NCBI GenBank assembly: GCA_001579985.1
Contig: LRSR01006449.1
Coordinates: 1-64,000 of the forward strand
Reading direction: 5' to 3'
Source: Hypsibius dujardini
Taxonomy: Eukaryota; Tardigrada; Eutardigrada; Parachela; Hypsibiidae
DNA: 64,000 bases
Position 1 is the stretch's first letter. Every line of letters begins with the position of its first letter. The translations under genes were made by a program, and so were the position numbers. The notes under the pieces are model-generated. The model was not told the DNA's origin. It did not search any database and saw only the letters and a program-made list of their open reading frames with translations. Shown here in pieces: positions 59,530-64,000 of the stretch.

Positions 59530-60540
59530 TTACTTCACAAATAAGTTGTTTTAGCCAACTAAAAATTAATAAGAAGGACTTTTGGTTTATTTTCATTTAA
59601 TAACCAAAATGTCAGTCTATTTTTAGTCAAAAATTAATTGACTAATTTCAGTTTTGTTTAGTTTTACCCAGTTAAATTTTCAGTAACTAAAAGTTTGAAT
59701 TTAGTTTTTTAATAAAAAATAAATGTAACTAAAAGTTTGAATTTAGTTTTTTAATAAAATATAAATGAAACTAAAGCCGAAAAACGAGTCGCGAGCAATA
59801 TCATTTTAGTTATGGAGTAGTTTAGTTTTGCCATCCGAACTCCGACACGGTCACCAAAATGAAATCTCCTTTGTGTTTGTTTTATCGGCAGTTCTACGAT
59901 AGTCTCAGTTCTCACGCGTTGCATATGAGCGGCACATACAAACAGCATTCGTTGGCAGGCAACTCTGACTGTAAAATCAACTAACAAGCCGGTGACGCCA
60001 TCTTTCAAGGGTGAACCATAAAGTCTCACTTAATTTCCAAATATTTCGGATGCAATACTAAATTGTTGTCGTAGTCCGCAAACTGAAATCTTTCACAAGT
60101 ACATTTCCGGTTACATTTTGATGGGCCAATTGGAAACTGAAATCCTTATGCTGACGAATCTTAAATCTATAATTGTTGAAGTGATATATCTTTTTCGGGG
60201 CTCTTGCTTTCATTATAATTGGGCCGAAATGCGTTGATCCTTGACAAATTTTATTCACCGTGTGTACTCTATGGAACAACCCTGTAATTTTCGATTGAAA
60301 CTGGCTATATTTTAGTGAGACCATGAAACATTATTACCTCTGCGGCACTGGACCTCACTATAGATGATGACAACTAAAATTTGTCTAATAATTACTAATT
60401 AGTTTCTCAGTCAACTAAAACTTAAATGCTGCCGTCAGAATTCTGAGTTGCTTAGTTTCTTTTTGACACTAAAATATTAGCTTCAGTTGAATTTCAGTCA
60501 AATTAATTAACTCAGTAGTTGACTTGCATCAATCTTTAGA
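59530..60540. repeat. ACTAAA/TTTAGT-rich inverted repeat region
   Basis: AACTAAAAGTTTGAATTTAG occurs twice in tandem near 59685-59750. ACTAAAA units on one side and TTTAGTC/TTTAGTT units on the other suggest a degenerate TIR element; its borders are unclear. A smaller relative lies at about 55280-55550. Confidence 0.4.
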
Positions 60541-60619
60541 GACTTAACGCTTTGGTTTAGGTTTTTGGAGAAATCGAAAACCTAAAAACACAAAAGATAA
60601 TTTTATATTGCTTCAGCCT

Positions 60620-61270
60620 ACTTGGAACGATTTTTAGAGGAGAAACCAGAATGTCTTCGCTTTATGTTTCTTTTAATAGAGTTATAAGTATGATGATTTT
60701 CAAAACTAATTTTATTGGTCAGGATATGAAAAATTTTTTTTCGGCAGAATTTAAAAGTTGGGTAAACACGGAAAGCTTCCATTTTCCCTGATTGGCCCTA
60801 AAAACTCACTTGTGCAGAATAGTTTAATTTAACGAATTTTGATACTATCCCTCTGAAAAATCAATTTCAAATCGTTTGACACTAGCAGAATCCTTTTTGG
60901 ATATCAGAGGGCGGAGCTATGCGCCATTTCTGAAATATCACTCGTAAGTTTCCGGTCGGGCTCGACAATAACCTGTAGCTCCGCCCCTGACATCAAAAAC
61001 AGATTCTGCTAATGCCAATCAATTTCAAATTGAATTTTGAAAAGGGCATTATTAAAAAAAATTATTTTAATTATTTCAAAAAGTTGAAATTTTTACAGTC
61101 AAAATGAGGGAAAATGAAATCTTTCAGTTTTTTCCAACTTTGAAATTCTGCCAAAAAAGTTTCCTATCCTGACCGATAAATTAATTTTACAAATCATCAT
61201 AATAAGAGCTCTACTAACAAAACATAAACCAGAGACATTTCAAGTTCCCCCTCTCAAAATCGTCCCAAGT
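60620..61270. mobile_element. 650-bp palindromic TIR element
   Basis: Left end CTTGGAACGATTTTTAGAGG pairs with right end CTCTCAAAATCGTCCCAAG. The palindrome continues inward (ATGATGATTTTCAAAACTAA against ATTTTACAAATCATCATAA; CTCCGCCC against GGGCGGAG near the centre). No coding capacity. Relatives at 33150-33565 and, for the centre, 12522-12706. Confidence 0.7.
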
Positions 61271-63597
61271 TAGTCTGGTACATACTCCGTCATAGAAACC
61301 AAAACTCGGACATTATTTACTAAAGTAAAAGTTTTAATTTAATCCTGCCATCCCAGGGTGAGTATCTTTAATCATACACGCATGCATTGCCCTGCTGTTT
61401 TCGCGATCCATTTTTCAAGTCGAAGGGGAGAGCGAGGCGCGGCATGTAAAGTACTCGTACAGAAGCCAAAATTTCCCCACCCCGTTTTTCGGCACACATT
61501 TCGCTTCGAGCGAAATGTAAAATGTCAAAAAATACCATCTCAACGTGCGACTGACATTTTTCCCGCATTTTTCCTCCCGGGCTTCCTCCGTCCGCCCTCC
61601 GAAAGACCATCTGCATATGAGTGTGCGTTAGACGCGATGAGAAGGCGCTCACCCACCAGAACAAGAGATCAACAAGGGAGAGCTGGGGATGCGAGCGCGG
61701 ACACGACCCAAAGCGCGGGGCAAAAAAAATCTATTAAGAGGTCTTCCATTAAGCCGAAGGGGAAGAGAGAGTAAGCGAGAGAGTAGTAGCAAGCTAAGGG
61801 ACGAAACGGTCGCCGATCCTAACTGCCGCACCATACCATGCACCGCCATGATCCCGCGCTCGCACAGTGCACACAACTCCATGGGGAGTTGTACACTACC
61901 ATGGTTAGTGTGCATTGGGGCTCCATCCATCGGCCGGGTGTGGGAATTTGCGAGAGAGCGAGACGCGGGTAATAGCCACACCAAGAGAAACTGATGAATA
62001 TTTTATTGCTACTCTCATCACACAGACACACAGGCACACAGACACACATAGGCAGACCCTGCGTGTGTGATGACTGTGACATGCAGATGGCGAGAGAGAG
62101 AGCGGGCTCTCTCCCCCAATCTTCGCTATGCGGCCTTGCCGCCAGAATTTACGGTCATCCCTCGGAATTTCAAGGCACTTTGCTTCATTTTGTTTATGAC
62201 TCTTTTATGAGGTCCCCTCTCCGCTCATTTACGGTAATTCTTCCCGGTAGAATACTTTACCGGGTAGGAGGAAGAGGAGGACCTGAGCTGGCTGGGTTGC
62301 GTTGTCGTTACCTGTGTGCATGGAGGTTTTCCATATGTCGCGTCGTTCGGTTCGCAAGTCTATAGGGCAGAAGAACCACAACCACCCCTTCTCTCGTTCC
62401 TGGAATTTCTACACTAAGTGCTTAGTTTTTTTTAATGTATCACATCTAATATCTCCCATTAATATACGTCATCCCATCGTCAGGGACAGTTATGAGGGAG
62501 GGCTTGTACCGAAAATTTCTCCACATACGGAATTTGGACATTTTGCTACGGAATTTGAACAGCAGACGTGCGCTTACCTGCCAGCTAAACACGATGACCC
62601 TCGGTTGCCTTCGTTAAGTTGACAACGTAACTACCTTGAAATTTATATCTGATGCATACAATTTGCATTACTTCGAGATTTTGGGACTTCACCTGGAACT
62701 ACGTCGAACGGTGTGTATTGTCACTGCGCATATGCAGAATATGTCCGATCTTGTCCCTTTACGATAAATGTAGGACATTATGACTTGCATGGATCTACTA
62801 TTCGGTGTGTTGTATTTGTGAAACGGACCGGCTGCTGTGTAACTGAATTTGCCGCAAAAATCAATGAGAATCTCAGATTCGCTCTATAATCTAATCAATC
62901 AACCTGTTCGCGCGCATCCGAGTGTATAATACATACAGCGATATAGGATATGCCCCATTTCGATTATTTAGGAATCTACGGTCCCGGGCTCGTCATTGAA
63001 AGGGCCAGTTTACTATTTTCTATTGTCCGAATTTTCAGTACGTACCTCTTTCTCAATAACCTAAATATACTTCTAATTTTACAATAAACTAATAATATTC
63101 CTATGATATACCTACAATTATTTTTATTCTTTTAACACTTTTATCATACAATAATAATTTTAAAATATGGAGATACTCGTACATAATTTTATTAAAATTT
63201 CACCAAGGTCACCGGTAATTTACAGGCCTTTCGTAGTGCAGGTACACACGTACCGTACCTCGCATATACATTGCGTCGGTCATTTCACGCAGCTTGTGCT
63301 GCGTGAACTAAGTTTGAAGTTTGTTCGCGTAAAGAAAACATTTTTGCGGGATTGACGATTGCATGTATACTCTCGTATCTATACGCACACACATACGTCT
63401 TTGTTTCGTATGTGGTTAGATCAACAGTCACATCCATTTTCAAGTACCGCGATGAGTACATACATCAATAAATATATGATAAATATATATATACAGACAT
63501 GCCATTTTCCTCTTTTTTTATTGACAACAGGGAGCCGTGTCTATGATGTCGTGTTGCACCGGAACCCGCGGTAGTGAGGAACCCGTCTAGACCAAGG
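61271..63597. other. Upstream flank of the terminal GPCR exon
   Basis: No exon with a recognisable domain. A good splice acceptor (CTTTTTTTATTGACAACAG, ending at about 63531) precedes the coding exon, so the 5' UTR probably begins in an upstream exon. Confidence 0.45.
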
Positions 63598-63922
63598 ATG
63601 AACGGTACGACTACGACGGGACTCGTTCGCGCACCCTCGTCCCCGTCATCGTACCTGATCAATTCCACCTCGGCAACCGCTGTGATACCCTTCCCGATGG
63701 ACCTCTTCAACTACACCACCCTTGCGCCTTACCTTCTCCACCAGGCAGCTGCTGCTACTGTGGGCAGTATCAGTAACTGCACCCTCTTCAATGGGTCTTC
63801 CTGCGCTGGAAACGAAACGGACCTGTGGCACACCACGGACCCGGCAAAGTCCAAATACGCCACATGGGAGGTGGTCATCATCGTGGCCTTGGCTGCCATC
63901 ACAGCCGTTGTCACTGTGCTGG
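63598..63922 (+). CDS. First coding exon of a class A GPCR (muscarinic/aminergic-like), partial
   Basis: The frame opens at ATG 63598 (context ACCAAGGATGA) and runs to a GTATGG donor in the middle of a glycine codon after VVTVLG (phase 1). The product has a long N-terminus without signal peptide but with N-glycosylation sites (NGT, NST, NYT, NCT, NGS, NET), then WEVVIIVALAAITAVVTVLG, which is the first membrane helix. In muscarinic and related amine receptors the same helix starts with W-x-V and ends TxxGN, with Asn following the glycine. The rest lies outside the window, so the subfamily is uncertain. It is the only gene signal in the last 23 kb. Confidence 0.6.
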
Positions 63923-64000
63923 GTATGGAGTAGATTTAGTTTATGTCAAACGTAATGGTTGCCATTTAAATTACTTTCCCTGTCTACTGACTAAAACATG

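Larger units (their letters stand above)
54282..60619. other. Gene-free stretch with simple and TTTAGT-rich repeats
   Basis: No gene recognised. (GT)n lies at 57811-57850. TTTAGT/ACTAAA-rich repeats lie at about 55280-55550 and 59530-60540. CpG-rich DNA at 57900-58080 could be a promoter, but no coding exon follows it in view. Confidence 0.4.

Overview
This window is eukaryotic: genes are split by many short GT-AG introns, intergenic DNA is full of microsatellites and small inverted-repeat transposons, and there are no operons. The gene families suggest an ecdysozoan animal: a pair of small cuticle-type chitin-binding proteins, a pair of Fuseless-like membrane proteins, a cathepsin B-like peptidase with short spacing exons, and natriuretic-peptide-receptor-like ectodomain proteins. 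A tardigrade is my best guess, but this is inference and no sequence search was possible. I recognised no rRNA, tRNA, CRISPR array, retrovirus or LTR element.

Layout. (1) 1-11.45 kb, + strand: two tandem 12-exon genes for single-pass receptors with a natriuretic-receptor (ANF_receptor) ectodomain, one membrane helix and a tail of about 30 residues. Their exon lengths and splice phases are almost identical, and both stop at the same place, before any kinase or cyclase domain. They resemble clearance/decoy receptors (NPR-C type). (2) 11.77-24.84 kb: two Fuseless-like genes in opposite orientation (minus at 11.8-14.5 kb, plus at 22.7-24.8 kb) flank a minus-strand 11-exon cathepsin B-like gene. 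That gene lacks a normal propeptide and carries an unrecognised C-terminal extension of about 250 residues joined through a 22-nt exon. (3) 24.8-37 kb: foldback and TIR transposons, one intact single-exon rhodopsin-like GPCR (minus) with two relics of duplicated copies, an inactive mariner, a hAT-like element with a perfect 8-bp target duplication, and a decayed cathepsin B-like paralogue. (4) 37-40.7 kb: two tandem two-exon chitin-binding genes (minus), each with a TATA box. (5) 40.7-63.6 kb: about 23 kb with no recognisable gene, rich in microsatellites and small TIR elements, one 5-base gap, and a stray piece of the chitin-binding gene splice junction. (6) 63.6-63.9 kb: the first coding exon of a class A GPCR, possibly muscarinic or aminergic, that runs out of the window.

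Most genes here come in pairs, intact or broken: receptor x2, Fuseless x2, cathepsin x2 (one dead), GPCR plus relics, chitin-binding x2 plus a fragment. The region looks like a local-duplication hotspot. The strongest candidates for something undescribed are the kinase-less receptor pair, the cathepsin C-terminal extension, and a set of unrelated-looking transposons that share one design: short terminal inverted repeats enclosing arrays of a short motif that flips orientation in the middle.
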